Shown here piece after piece: positions 1-8,538 of a DNA stretch of 33,330 bases. Positions within the stretch are counted from its first letter, which is position 1. Each line of letters starts with the position of its first letter. Made by a program: the position numbers and the translations under genes. The stretch is from Planctomyces sp. GTDB lineage: Bacteria; Planctomycetota; Planctomycetia; Planctomycetales; Planctomycetaceae. The notes beneath the pieces were generated by a model that ran no database searches, was not told the origin of the DNA, and saw only the letters and a list, made by a program, of their open reading frames with translations. The stretch lies in assembly GCA_005778225.1 (NCBI GenBank), contig SXPC01000156.1, positions 1 through 33,330 of the forward strand. Reading direction: 5' to 3'.

Positions 1-99
1 CAGCCCGATCGTCGTCGGCAGCTTCAGCCAGCGCTGGTTGATGTATGCAAAGATGGCCGAGAGGGTGATCAGTTCTGCAAATAAAGTGAAAAAATCCAT
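1..99 (-). CDS. Cation:proton antiporter, N-terminal fragment (partial)
   Basis: The minus strand opens at an ATG at 97-99 and stays open to the window edge, giving 33 residues that begin MDFFTLFAEL and continue as a hydrophobic segment followed by NQRWLKLPTTIGL. A first membrane helix followed by a short basic loop and LPTTIGL resembles the start of NhaP/CPA1-type sodium:proton antiporters, which exchange ions across the inner membrane. A GGGAG stretch lies about 11 bases upstream of the ATG. Only the first helix is visible, so the family call rests on local resemblance. The rest of the gene lies outside the window. Confidence 0.5.
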   Translation of the reverse strand, partial: MDFFTLFAELITLSAIFAYINQRWLKLPTTIGL

Positions 100-214
100 C
101 GCGATTGCGTGCTCCCTGGAGTTCGATTGAACTCGATGGTAGGACGTTCGGTGACCGGTGCAAACCGCGATTTTGCGTGGAGGGAGTATTAGCACTCAAG
201 TCGCGCAAGAAAAA

Positions 215-235
215 AGCCCCTCGTGTGGAGGGGCT
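215..235 (-). terminator. Rho-independent terminator after the DUF1559 gene
   Basis: Perfect 8-bp stem AGCCCCTC (215-222) / GAGGGGCT (228-235) with a 5-base loop. Read on the minus strand, the hairpin is followed by a T-rich run (complement of the A-run at 209-215). It lies about 40 bases past the stop of the minus-strand gene ending at 274. Confidence 0.8.
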
Positions 236-273
236 CTTTCTCGTTTTCAGTCAAGACGTTGGCGAATGGAAGC

Positions 274-1233
274 TTAAAATTCGCCCAGTGGTACGCCATC
301 GTCAATTGTCAGCATGTGGGCGATGGTTTTCATGTCGCTGCTGCTAGAAATGCCTCGGGCTGATCCGTCGGCTAGTAGAATATTGGCGACGCTTCGATGA
401 AATCCGTAGATCGCGCGAAAGTTGGAGCAATTGACCATACATGTCGGGTTATTTCCCGCTCCAAAGTTGACACCATCTTGTGTATAGGCACGCACTGCAA
501 ACATATTTGGCTCTACCCAGCCAGAACTGAGTACATAATTTGTTGTTGGCGATGTCGCCAGCCCCGAACCTGGAACCTGTTTAGATTGTTGATAGACGTA
601 AGGTCGACCTGCATCCTCAACCAACATAATTGTATTGGAGGTGCCATCAGTGATATCTCGGACAAGTCTGCCAACCACTCCGGAATTGAATGTATGAATG
701 TTATCCTCATCCAGATTGGGGAATGCAGCCAAAAGCCCTGAGTCAAGGTTGGCAGGCATCATATAGTCAGACACTGCCGGGTAGGGTGGTGTGTACGAGG
801 ACGCCTGTCGCACTGCATATCGTGGCTCGCCAGGAGTGCTTGGACAGACATGAAACGGAAGTTGATGGCTGGCTGCCGGACGATTATTTACATGATTGTA
901 GATAAGATTGAAGTCGTATAAATCAGCAACAGAATTCGCTTCCAAATAAGGAAGAATCATTGCCCCCCAGTAGGCGGCTGCTGGTTTATTGGTGGCTGCG
1001 GGAAACTTGCCGTTTGCGGATTCAAAATTATGAAATCCCAGCCCCAGTTGTTTCATGTTGTTCAAGCAGCTCGACCGCCGCGCCGCTTCACGGGCTTGTT
1101 GCACGGCGGGCAGGAGCAAGGAAACAAGCGTGGCGATAATCGCGATCACGACGAGAAGCTCAATCAGTGTGAATCCACGGCGTGTGGAAGTTTGGTGAGA
1201 CGATCGTGATGACAGCAGGCCAGACCGGCGCAT
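274..1233 (-). CDS. DUF1559 domain protein with prepilin-type N-terminus
   Basis: A 319-residue member of the large planctomycete DUF1559 (SBP_bac_10) family. Residues 20-25 are GFTLIE, the prepilin peptidase cleavage site, followed by a hydrophobic helix ([17 protein letters not shown]) as in type II secretion and type IV pilus pseudopilins. Near the C-terminus is [12 protein letters not shown], the family's H-x9-DG motif. The ATG at 1233 is chosen because GGAG lies six bases upstream; the reading frame also extends to a TTG at 1260. Members are exported, membrane-anchored and highly paralogous; their function is unknown, though pseudopilin-like surface assemblies are a reasonable inference. 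A terminator follows at 215-235. Confidence 0.9.
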   Translation of the reverse strand: MRRSGLLSSRSSHQTSTRRGFTLIELLVVIAIIATLVSLLLPAVQQAREAARRSSCLNNMKQLGLGFHNFESANGKFPAATNKPAAAYWGAMILPYLEANSVADLYDFNLIYNHVNNRPAASHQLPFHVCPSTPGEPRYAVRQASSYTPPYPAVSDYMMPANLDSGLLAAFPNLDEDNIHTFNSGVVGRLVRDITDGTSNTIMLVEDAGRPYVYQQSKQVPGSGLATSPTTNYVLSSGWVEPNMFAVRAYTQDGVNFGAGNNPTCMVNCSNFRAIYGFHRSVANILLADGSARGISSSSDMKTIAHMLTIDDGVPLGEF

Positions 1234-1375
1234 GGGATACTCCAGAGGAAGGTTGGTCAATGGTGGAGTCGCTGGCTGGGAGAAGAATATTCTCTGGCTG
1301 GCTGGAACGTGATGGTTGGCAATGCAGAGATTGCCTGTGGGTTGATTTGTTGCTTGGAAACGAATACGTGCCTAT

Positions 1376-1423
1376 GCCCGCCCTCATCCCCCCCTTCGGG
1401 CACATTCTTCCCTCAAGGAAGAA
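1376..1423. repeat. Intergenic double-hairpin element
   Basis: GCCCG (1376-1380) pairs with CGGGC (1397-1401). Directly beside it TTCTTCC (1405-1411) pairs with GGAAGAA (1417-1423). The element starts ten bases past the stop of the cytochrome c peroxidase gene (minus) and may help end that transcript, although there is no strong T-run. Confidence 0.45.
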
Positions 1424-1432
1424 GGGACAGAA

Positions 1433-2716
1433 TCATGGTTGATCGGTCGTAGTTTCCTGAGTCGAAAAACGATTCGCGAAACTCGGGAGAGCAGGGGGGC
1501 GGTGACGCAGGCGGGGTTCTGCGAGGGATTCGAGGAAGGCCTGCAGGTCGTCAAGGTCTTGGTCGTTCAGGCCCAAGGGACGCAGGTGGGGGGATTTCTG
1601 ATGTGGGAAGTTTGGATCTGCTTTTTGTTCGTCGTTCTTGGGAGTCAACGTCGGCATCCCGGCGTTGTACATGCGAAGGACCCCCGCGAGCGGGAACAGG
1701 CCGTTGTGCATGTAGGGACCAGTGTTGCTGATGTTTCGCAGGCTGGGTGTGCGGAACTTGCCGACGTCTTTCGTGTCGCCTGTGATCTCAAAGCGTCCCA
1801 GGTCCTGATACGTCCGGCCGTAGTAACTCAGACCGACGTCGTGGAACTGGTTGTCGGTGAAGAGTGGACCGTTGTGGCAGTTGATGCAGCGGGCGTCACG
1901 ACGAAACAGATCGAGACCACGGACTGCAGAGTCGGAAAGTTGTTCGTGTTTGCCACGCAGGAAGTTGTCAAACGAGCTTCGACCTCCCACAAGCGTGCGC
2001 TCGAAACAGGCGAGAGCCTTTGCGACTCGTTCCCTGGTGACCCCGCCTTCGCCGAAGACATTGGTGAAAATATCCTGATATTCAGCGATCTCGCCGATGC
2101 GGTCGATGATGATCTGGTCGCTGCTGCCCATTTCGTGGGGATTCTCAAGGACCTGTTCGGCCTGATCTTCGAGAGATCCGGCTCGGCCGTCCCAGAAGAG
2201 AGTCTGGTAATGGCCGACGTTCAGCAGGGAAGGGGAGTTGCGGTTCAGTTCTTTTCGGACCAGTCCAAACGAGACGGTACGTCCATCTGCCCAGCTGAGG
2301 TCAGGATCATGACAGGAAGCACAGGCCATCTCGCCACTTTTGGACAGTCGGGGATCAAAGAACAGCTGACGCCCTAAAGCAACTTTCGCTTTGTCGAACG
2401 GGTTGTCTTCCGGATGAATCATCTCTGGCAGAAGGCCGAGTTCTTTGAACGTCACGCCTTCGTCGAGAGTTGGTTTGGGCCAATTCTCTGGCGACTGGTG
2501 GTAAAGGGCTCGCAGCTCTTGAGTCCAGCTGAGAAGCTGCTCGGGAGTTTTCTTCTCGCGTGGCGGCAGACGTTCAAAAAAGCCACTACGCCCCTGAACA
2601 CGAGTTGTTCCCGCGGGCGGAGAGGAAATTTGTTCGTCCTGCGCCCAAATCTCAGCACTGTTCAGGCTAAGGCAGGTAACCACAAGAAGAAAATAACAAG
2701 CAAGCTGGAGGGGCAT
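1433..2716 (-). CDS. Diheme cytochrome c peroxidase (MauG/CcpA family)
   Basis: A 427-residue secreted diheme protein. Residues 1-26 form a signal peptide (hydrophobic CYFLLVVTCL, AQ at the end). The first heme-binding site CASCH is at about 132-136, the second CINCH at about 277-281, and PYMHNG (Met336, His337) lies where the second heme receives its distal ligand. The segments FFDPRLSKSGEMACASCHDP and FRTPSLRNI are typical of bacterial cytochrome c peroxidases, which reduce hydrogen peroxide in the periplasm with electrons from small cytochromes. MauG-like oxidases share the same fold, so the substrate is not proven. It stands alone; the next gene upstream on this strand begins more than 1 kb away. 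No clear ribosome binding site was seen before the ATG. Confidence 0.93.
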   Translation of the reverse strand: MPLQLACYFLLVVTCLSLNSAEIWAQDEQISSPPAGTTRVQGRSGFFERLPPREKKTPEQLLSWTQELRALYHQSPENWPKPTLDEGVTFKELGLLPEMIHPEDNPFDKAKVALGRQLFFDPRLSKSGEMACASCHDPDLSWADGRTVSFGLVRKELNRNSPSLLNVGHYQTLFWDGRAGSLEDQAEQVLENPHEMGSSDQIIIDRIGEIAEYQDIFTNVFGEGGVTRERVAKALACFERTLVGGRSSFDNFLRGKHEQLSDSAVRGLDLFRRDARCINCHNGPLFTDNQFHDVGLSYYGRTYQDLGRFEITGDTKDVGKFRTPSLRNISNTGPYMHNGLFPLAGVLRMYNAGMPTLTPKNDEQKADPNFPHQKSPHLRPLGLNDQDLDDLQAFLESLAEPRLRHRPPALPSFANRFSTQETTTDQP

Positions 2717-2893
2717 GGCAGGGCAGTTTGGCGGCAGGGAAGAGCTGTTGTTGACATTGAGTCTCAGTAACAGCTCTTAGCGTAGGCACGTCACGTCCAG
2801 CTGTCAAGCATGGAAATTGCCTCTGCTTGGGATGTCTACTGGAGTTACGACATGTTTGAGACCCGATCACCGGGCCAGCGTGATTCGCCTCGA

Positions 2894-3877
2894 CTAACTA
2901 CTCTCGCCCCGATTTTCGATCCCTTTATACAGCTTGCGGTCGATTCGGCTGTTATAAGGTGTCCAGCTTGATTGGCGGTTGGGGTCGGAGTCCATCATTT
3001 GCAGGAACTCGTTGACCTTGGCATCGAGGTTATCAAGGTAATTCAAGACGATCGCTTCGAGGGTCATGGGGAGTTTCGGGCTGCCGAATTCGTAGCTGCC
3101 GTGGTGGCTGAGGATCATGTGCTTCAGACGCAGCGCGTATTCCTGCGGAAATGGGAGCGGGTTTCGCTGATTATAGACGAGCAGTTTTTCCTGCAGCATG
3201 TCGCAACCGATCTGCAGGTGGCCGAGCAATTGGCCTTCGTCAGTGTAGCCGAAGATCGTCTCGTATTCGAGTTCGCGGATTTTGCCGATGTCGTGAAGCA
3301 GAATACCGGCGATCACGAGATCGAAGTTGACCTTTGGGTAAAGATCACGAATGCGGACTGCCGTTTCGGTCAGGTTGACGACGTGATCGAGCAGGCCTCC
3401 CTGGTAAGAGTGGTGCGTTTTGACGCCCGCAGGTGCTTTCATGAAGGAGTCGACGATTGCCGGGTCGGCCAGGAAATCCAGCATGAGGGCTTTGATCGAA
3501 GGCTCGGTAATCGTCCCGATGAGCTCGCTCAGGCGGGCGAGGTTCTTTTTGCTGTCAGTCGCAGGTTGCGGGATGAACTCCTCAGCCTCAACAGAGTCGT
3601 CTGCGACGCGCGAGATATTCGTCAGGATGATCTGCAGGTTTCCCTGGAACAGCTGGACCTTCCCTTTGACCCGGACATAATTGCCCGGCTCGAGATCGGA
3701 GACTGTCTCTTCAGCGACGTTCCACATCAGTCCGCTGATCAGGCCAGTTTTGTCGCGCAGCTGGGCGAGAAGATAGAGGTCCGCGTTGCGGTTCGCACGC
3801 ATTTGCTTATCGGCCAGCAGGTAGACGTCGGAGACGGCAACACCGTCGGTGAGAGTATTGACGTATTGTCGCGTCAT
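2894..3877 (-). CDS. 3'-5' exoribonuclease YhaM family protein (OB-fold plus HD)
   Basis: A 327-residue protein. Residues about 15-92 form an OB-like nucleic-acid-binding domain (DKTGLISGLMWNV, VRVKGKVQLFQGNLQIIL). Residues about 150-290 form an HD domain with HHSYQGGLLDH (His155/156, His164), LLHDIGK (His195-Asp196), LSHHG (His258/259) and YLDNLDAK. This order matches Bacillus subtilis YhaM, a cytoplasmic 3'-5' exonuclease acting on single-stranded RNA and DNA. The ATG at 3877 has AAGGA six bases upstream. The gene is divergent from the phosphatase gene at 4168 and stands alone. It is one of two HD-domain ribonuclease-type proteins in the window, with RNase Y at 22331. Enzyme activity is inferred from domain order and intact HD residues. 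Confidence 0.88.
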   Translation of the reverse strand: MTRQYVNTLTDGVAVSDVYLLADKQMRANRNADLYLLAQLRDKTGLISGLMWNVAEETVSDLEPGNYVRVKGKVQLFQGNLQIILTNISRVADDSVEAEEFIPQPATDSKKNLARLSELIGTITEPSIKALMLDFLADPAIVDSFMKAPAGVKTHHSYQGGLLDHVVNLTETAVRIRDLYPKVNFDLVIAGILLHDIGKIRELEYETIFGYTDEGQLLGHLQIGCDMLQEKLLVYNQRNPLPFPQEYALRLKHMILSHHGSYEFGSPKLPMTLEAIVLNYLDNLDAKVNEFLQMMDSDPNRQSSWTPYNSRIDRKLYKGIENRGESS

Positions 3878-4167
3878 GAGGGGTCCTTGATGATCTCGCT
3901 ACGTGCCCCGACCTCCATGCAGGGCAGGGGATGAGCTTTCAGTCTAGTCGAGTTGACCTGATGACCAAAGACTCCCTGATCGGTTTTCATGGAAAAGTCT
4001 TCCGAGAAACGGAAATCGCCCGTGACGGTTGATCTGTTAGAGAGTCAGGCGACATTCGAGTCGTAAATGATCTGCTGAGATGTCGGCGGCTTGAAGGCGG
4101 TTATCAGATGGGCTACGCTGTCCGCGTTTTCTGCAGGTTTACTTACTTTTGATGATTTGAGTGCACC

Positions 4168-4965
4168 ATGTCGACGCTCCCCAGCCTGGATTCTCGTCTC
4201 GAATTTGCAATCAAAGTGGCTTTGAAGGCTCAGGACCTGATTCTGGGGTATTACCAGCGCGACAATTTTGAAGTCGAAAGCAAACACGATTCGACCCCCG
4301 TCACCGTCGCGGACCGCGGAGCTGAAGAACTGATTCGAGCAGAACTAGCCGTCGCGTTTCCAGACGACGGGATCCTGGGCGAAGAGTTTCCCGAGAAAAA
4401 AGGGACCAACTCTTTCCGCTGGATTCTCGACCCGATCGATGGCACGAAATCATTTGTTCATGGCGTCCCGCTGTTTGGAACATTGATCGGCCTGGAGTAC
4501 GAAGGGAAATGTGTTCTGGGGGTCTGTCGCTTTCCGGCCCTCAATGAAGTCGTCTACGCGGCTAAAGGGCAGGGGGCGTGGTGGCAGGTGGGCGATCAAG
4601 AGCCCAAGCGAGCCAAGGTCTCGGGCATTGGGACGTTTAAGGAATCCTGTTTCAGCACGACGAATCTCTCCCGCTGGTCGGCTGAGGGAATTCAGGATGC
4701 GTATGACTTCTTAAGTAAGAACGTCAAACTGACTCGCGGATGGGGGGATTGCTTTGGTCACATGCTGGTCGCGACTGGTCGCATCGAGCTGATGGTTGAC
4801 CCATCTTTGAGCCCATGGGACGCCGCCGCCTTGCTGCCGATTCTGGAAGAGGCGGGTGGGTATTTCCTCGATCGTCGTGGAGAAGCCACGATTTACGGAG
4901 GGAATGGGTTCTCCGTAAATGCTGCCTTGAAGGATGACGTCTTGAAACTCTTTGCCAAAAATTAG
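4168..4965 (+). CDS. Inositol monophosphatase family protein (possible HisN-type histidinol-phosphatase)
   Basis: A 265-residue protein of normal family length. It has the metal-binding motifs of the lithium-sensitive phosphatase family: GEEF (71-74), DPIDGT (88-93) and the C-terminal PWDAAALLPILEEAGG (about 216-231). Such enzymes hydrolyse phosphate monoesters (inositol phosphate, histidinol phosphate, PAP and others) with two or three magnesium ions. The segment WILDPIDGTKSFVHGVPLFG resembles the HisN subgroup, but no histidine gene lies nearby, so the substrate is left open. There is no strong ribosome binding site before the ATG at 4168. About 220 bases follow before the next gene, with no obvious structure. 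Confidence 0.9.
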   Translation: MSTLPSLDSRLEFAIKVALKAQDLILGYYQRDNFEVESKHDSTPVTVADRGAEELIRAELAVAFPDDGILGEEFPEKKGTNSFRWILDPIDGTKSFVHGVPLFGTLIGLEYEGKCVLGVCRFPALNEVVYAAKGQGAWWQVGDQEPKRAKVSGIGTFKESCFSTTNLSRWSAEGIQDAYDFLSKNVKLTRGWGDCFGHMLVATGRIELMVDPSLSPWDAAALLPILEEAGGYFLDRRGEATIYGGNGFSVNAALKDDVLKLFAKN

Positions 4966-5187
4966 GTGAGTGAAATCTACGTATCCTGAACAAACACAAT
5001 GCTTTGTCACGAGTGTGCTGCAGGTGTGACAGTAGAGGGTTTCACCGGTTGATACGGGAATGCCCCGGTGTCGATAGTGACGAAAATAAGGGAACTGACG
5101 CGCGTTGACTCTTGGCGTCATTTGGCTTTCACGAAATCCACGACCGCATAACGAATTCGAATCCTAGAGTTCAGGCGTGGCGGTGAA

Positions 5188-6756
5188 ATGCAGATTTTTG
5201 CGCGATCTGAAGCAACCTGTATTTTCCCCAAATTTCCCCCCTCTCTTTTTCCTGTCACATCGAGTAGTTTGTTTATGGCTATTACGACTCTTTCCTTCCT
5301 GGCCGGACTGGCGGGCGGTGCCTGTCTGACGCGATGGATGTCGACACAGCGTCGCCCCCCAGCCATTCATGCCCTGCAGAATGATGCTGTTGAGAACGAT
5401 GTTGAGGAAACTCCTGCGACTCAAAACAGCCAGCAGTCTGATTCCCATATCATCATTCAGGGGGTTCTCCCCTCGGACCGCGTCGAGTTACTTTCGACAT
5501 TGAGTTACGAAATTCGCACGCCGATTACTTCGATTCTTGGTTACCTGGATTTGCTCGAAGAAGAGAACTGGGGGCGTCCGAATTCGCTGGAACTGATTTC
5601 GATCGTCAAACGCAATAGTCAGCATCTCCTCGAAATCATCAATAACCTGCGAGACCTGGCCCGTCTGGGAACGGGTCATATTGAGACCGAAGTTGAGAAG
5701 TTCTCAACCGGGAAGTTTTTTCGCGATCTGGAAGCCTGGGCACGTGTTCGCGATCCTCAGCAGAAACAGCATCGCATGGTGCTCAACGTCTCCCCGTCGA
5801 TGCCGACCGATTTGAAGGGGGATGCAAAGAGTCTTCAACACATCATTCACCAGTTGATCAAGTCTTGCTGGCGTGACCGACAGGCGTCGTCGTTCCGTGT
5901 CTATGCTTTCACAGCGACCACAAACGATGGTCGTCAGATGCTTCATTTCAAAATGACAGACAACGGTAAACCGCTGCCACTCGAACAGGTGCAGAAGTTC
6001 TTTGAAACGCATCGCGTTGATGCGCAGGGGACTCTGGGGCCGGTCCTGTATGGATCTCTGGGACTCGGTCTGAACCTCAGCAAAATGCTGATCGAATCAA
6101 TCGGCGGCCAGTTTGATATCATTCCACAGCCGGACGTTGGGAACTGTTACGAGCTGATCGTGCCCGTCGAAATCGTTGAGGCGCCTGCGCCAGTCAAAGT
6201 CATCGATATGGTTGTCGGCGAGAAAGCCGTCAGCCAGTCGGGTGCACACGTCTTCAAATTTGATCCGGCAAAAACCGACTCAAACTCAGGTCTGTCGGGA
6301 CGTCATGTGATCGCGAGCGGCGTGATCAAAGTCCTGCTGGTCGAAGACGGGCTCGATAACCAGCGACTCATCCGGCACGTTCTCAAGAAGGTCGGCATGG
6401 AAGTCGAAATCGCCGAACATGGGGCCATCGGGCTGGAAAAGGCGATGAATGCCTGGAAAGCCGACAACCCGTTCGACGTCATCCTTATGGACATGCACAT
6501 GCCCGTGATGGATGGTTATGAAGCCACCCGCAAGCTGCGAGAAGATGGCTATAAAGGTGTCATCATCGCGCTCACGGCCCATGCTTTGAAGCAGGACCGC
6601 GAACATTGCCTGAGCGTTGGCTGCGATGACTACACTACCAAGCCGATCAATCGCGCCGAACTGGTCAACCTGGTGCGCGGACGCGTGAGAGTCGAGCCGA
6701 AGGCAGATGCTTTGACTTCGTCGGATGAATCGAGTCTTCAATTCACTGACAAGTAA
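5188..6756 (+). CDS. Degenerate hybrid histidine kinase with intact receiver domain
   Basis: A 522-residue protein. Residues about 31-48 are hydrophobic (a possible anchor), about 98-165 are HisKA-like, about 210-328 HATPase-like, and about 380-498 a receiver. The H-box reads LSYEIRTP, so Tyr107 (codon TAC at 5506-5508) replaces the phosphoacceptor His. The N-box reads LQHIIHQLIKSCWRD, with Gln222 and Ser226 where Asn residues normally bind magnesium-ATP. The G2 box (GSLGLGLNLSKMLIESIGG) is kept. The receiver has all key residues: Glu386/Asp387, Asp435, Thr463 and Lys485. By family rules it should not autophosphorylate in the usual way, so it may act as a scaffold or as a target of another kinase. 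The ATG at 5275 (MAITTLSF) is an alternative start that would put the hydrophobic segment at the N-terminus; neither start has a strong ribosome binding site. Confidence 0.88.
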   Translation: MQIFARSEATCIFPKFPPSLFPVTSSSLFMAITTLSFLAGLAGGACLTRWMSTQRRPPAIHALQNDAVENDVEETPATQNSQQSDSHIIIQGVLPSDRVELLSTLSYEIRTPITSILGYLDLLEEENWGRPNSLELISIVKRNSQHLLEIINNLRDLARLGTGHIETEVEKFSTGKFFRDLEAWARVRDPQQKQHRMVLNVSPSMPTDLKGDAKSLQHIIHQLIKSCWRDRQASSFRVYAFTATTNDGRQMLHFKMTDNGKPLPLEQVQKFFETHRVDAQGTLGPVLYGSLGLGLNLSKMLIESIGGQFDIIPQPDVGNCYELIVPVEIVEAPAPVKVIDMVVGEKAVSQSGAHVFKFDPAKTDSNSGLSGRHVIASGVIKVLLVEDGLDNQRLIRHVLKKVGMEVEIAEHGAIGLEKAMNAWKADNPFDVILMDMHMPVMDGYEATRKLREDGYKGVIIALTAHALKQDREHCLSVGCDDYTTKPINRAELVNLVRGRVRVEPKADALTSSDESSLQFTDK

Positions 6757-7285
6757 CTGAGTTGTTCGCTGAGCGTTCGATTCGCGACAACAAAACCCAG
6801 AAGTCAAGGTGTTTGGCAAGGTTTTGATCCAACTATTGCGGGTCTGCTGCGGCCTGGTGAGACATGGTAAAGATTTCTCAATACACCCGGCGTAGGTGTC
6901 GCGAAGCTTTCGAAGGATCTGACCTTTTTGCCCGTCAATCCGAGTTTGAATACGAACGCAAAGTTCCGTCTGAGGAATTCTTCAGAAAGTCCTCAAGTGC
7001 TCAAGCGGAGGCCTCAAAAGGTTCGATTCAAAAAATCTAGGTATGCTCGATCCTCAGAAAAGTAGTGTGAATGGCTCGGCGTAACCTGTGATGATTGAAT
7101 AGTTTAGATAAAGCTGTTCAGTACCCCCTGCTGGCAATGCGCACAGTTCTGGCATTCTGGGGAAACCACAGGTTGGAGAGATTGTAAGATTGACAAGCTC
7201 TCCTAAGCCCACAACACTATCCGGCTCCCTGGCACTGACGGCCAGGTGACCGATGATACCTGAGCATATCGCAAAGGAGTGTTGA
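6757..7285. other. 529-base intergenic region upstream of the thioredoxin-YHS gene
   Basis: I see no convincing coding frame here. Near its 3' end it holds an imperfect hairpin (7175-7203, 10 of 11 positions paired) overlapping a TTGACA box at 7190-7195. The closest -10-like sequence, CACTAT (7215-7220), sits 19 bases away, which is wide for a sigma-70 promoter. A good ribosome binding site AAAGGAGT (7273-7280) lies five bases before the next ATG. Confidence 0.5.
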
Positions 7286-8188
7286 ATGCCCTCAGTAGTT
7301 CTCCGTCTTCGTGTCGTGTTACTGGCCTGGACGGCCCTGTTCCTTGCCCCTGTTGCTTCATTTGCAGCGGACGGTTTCTGGAAAACAGATTATCCGGCCG
7401 CTCTCAAACAAGCCCAAGCCGAAGACAAGCTTCTGCTGCTTCACTTTTACGCGGACTGGTGCGGTCCCTGCAAAAAGATGGAACGTGAGACTTTGAGTTC
7501 TTATGAACTCAACCAGCAGTATGGCAAAAAAATTATCGCTGTGAAAATCAACGGCGAGCACCATCCACAACTCATGCAGAAGTACGGCGTCCAAAGCTAC
7601 CCGACCGACGTCTTCGCCAATCCTGAAGAACGCATTGAAGCCGAAGATTCCGGGTATCAGTCTCTCAGCGATTACCTGAAACTCATCGGCGGCGTGGAGA
7701 AGAAATACTCTCGCGTGCAGTGGGTCAAGAAAATGCGAGACAAAGCCGAGAACGAGCAAATCGCTCAGCAAGGCTCAGAAGCAACCAAGACCACCAAACT
7801 TCTGGAACTCGAAGTGACTCCGCTGGCTCTGGATGGCTACAGTGCCGTCAGCCTGCATGAAAAGAAATCCTGGGTGAAGGGTGATGAGAAATACTCCCTC
7901 GAACACCAGGGTTTCCGCTACCAGTTCTCTTCAAAAGAAGAACTGACGGCCTTCGAAGATCATCCTGAGAAATTCATTCCTCGCCTGCTGGGTTGCGATC
8001 CTGTCGAGATGTGGGAGAAGGACAAGGCGATCTATGGGACGACTCGTTACGGGGCCTACTACAACGGCGACCTGTACCTGTTTGCCAGCGACTACAACCG
8101 CCAGATCTTCAAAGAAACTCCCACCAAGTACACACAGACTCGACACGTCTCCAAGATCGACGAGATCGAAGTCTCGATGATCAAGTAG
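7286..8188 (+). CDS. Secreted thioredoxin-like protein with C-terminal YHS-like domain
   Basis: A 300-residue protein. Residues 1-28 form a signal peptide (VVLLAWTALFLAPVASFAA). Residues about 33-135 form a thioredoxin fold with WCGPC (58-62) and the expected proline in SYPTDVF (Pro106). Residues about 178-240 resemble a YHS domain (ALDGYSAVSL, WVKGDEKYSLEHQGFRYQFSS, FIPRLLGCDP). YHS domains usually have Cys in GYCPVSL; here Ser186 takes that place, while Cys237 remains. The protein probably works outside the cytoplasm in thiol-disulfide exchange, perhaps with metal handling through the second domain (inference). AAAGGAGT five bases upstream fixes the start. A long hairpin follows at 8206-8235, so the gene looks monocistronic. 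Confidence 0.88.
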   Translation: MPSVVLRLRVVLLAWTALFLAPVASFAADGFWKTDYPAALKQAQAEDKLLLLHFYADWCGPCKKMERETLSSYELNQQYGKKIIAVKINGEHHPQLMQKYGVQSYPTDVFANPEERIEAEDSGYQSLSDYLKLIGGVEKKYSRVQWVKKMRDKAENEQIAQQGSEATKTTKLLELEVTPLALDGYSAVSLHEKKSWVKGDEKYSLEHQGFRYQFSSKEELTAFEDHPEKFIPRLLGCDPVEMWEKDKAIYGTTRYGAYYNGDLYLFASDYNRQIFKETPTKYTQTRHVSKIDEIEVSMIK

Positions 8189-8205
8189 GATGAATCAAAG
8201 AACAA

Positions 8206-8235
8206 CAGCCGCTGATGTGTTGACATCAGCGGCTG
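8206..8235 (+). terminator. Hairpin after the thioredoxin-YHS gene, likely terminator
   Basis: Perfect 13-bp stem CAGCCGCTGATGT (8206-8218) / ACATCAGCGGCTG (8223-8235) with loop GTTG, 18 bases past the stop codon. It is followed by ATTTCC rather than a long T-run, so termination strength is uncertain. Confidence 0.65.
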
Positions 8236-8510
8236 ATTTCCATCTTGACATCAAGCTGGCTATTGGTGATTATTTAGCTGTAAGGTCTGACGCTGTTCGG
8301 GCTAGGAATTTTCTGCTGCTTTGCTCCGCTGTGTCGTAAGACATCTTCCCAACGGGGCGTGTGCTCTGTGTGCTCTGCAAAAAGACGCGTTGTCTGATTG
8401 TCGTTGAGCCGTCGAGTGACGTGCAGTTCTTTGCGGTCTGTTCTTTTCTGAACGGATCGAATTTGAAATATCTTTCCGCGAATTCTTCTCCCTAAAGCTC
8501 CTGATCTTGA

Positions 8511-8538
8511 TTGACAGGGCATTTGCGACGACTAGTAT
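8511..8538 (+). promoter_or_regulatory. Candidate sigma-70-type promoter upstream of rho
   Basis: TTGACA (8511-8516, perfect -35 consensus), 16-base spacer, then TAGTAT (8533-8538, four of six matches to the -10 consensus). It is the best such pair I noticed in the gap, but it is only a sequence match. Confidence 0.35.

Noticed and set aside
1439-2377. 312-codon plus-strand frame
   Set aside because: It lies opposite the cytochrome c peroxidase gene, whose heme motifs are clear, and shows no domain of its own.
2972-3934. 320-codon plus-strand frame
   Set aside because: Antisense shadow of the YhaM-like gene; no recognisable motif.
5150-5165. ATTCGAATCC resembling a tRNA T-loop
   Set aside because: No acceptor stem, D-arm or anticodon arm could be paired around it.
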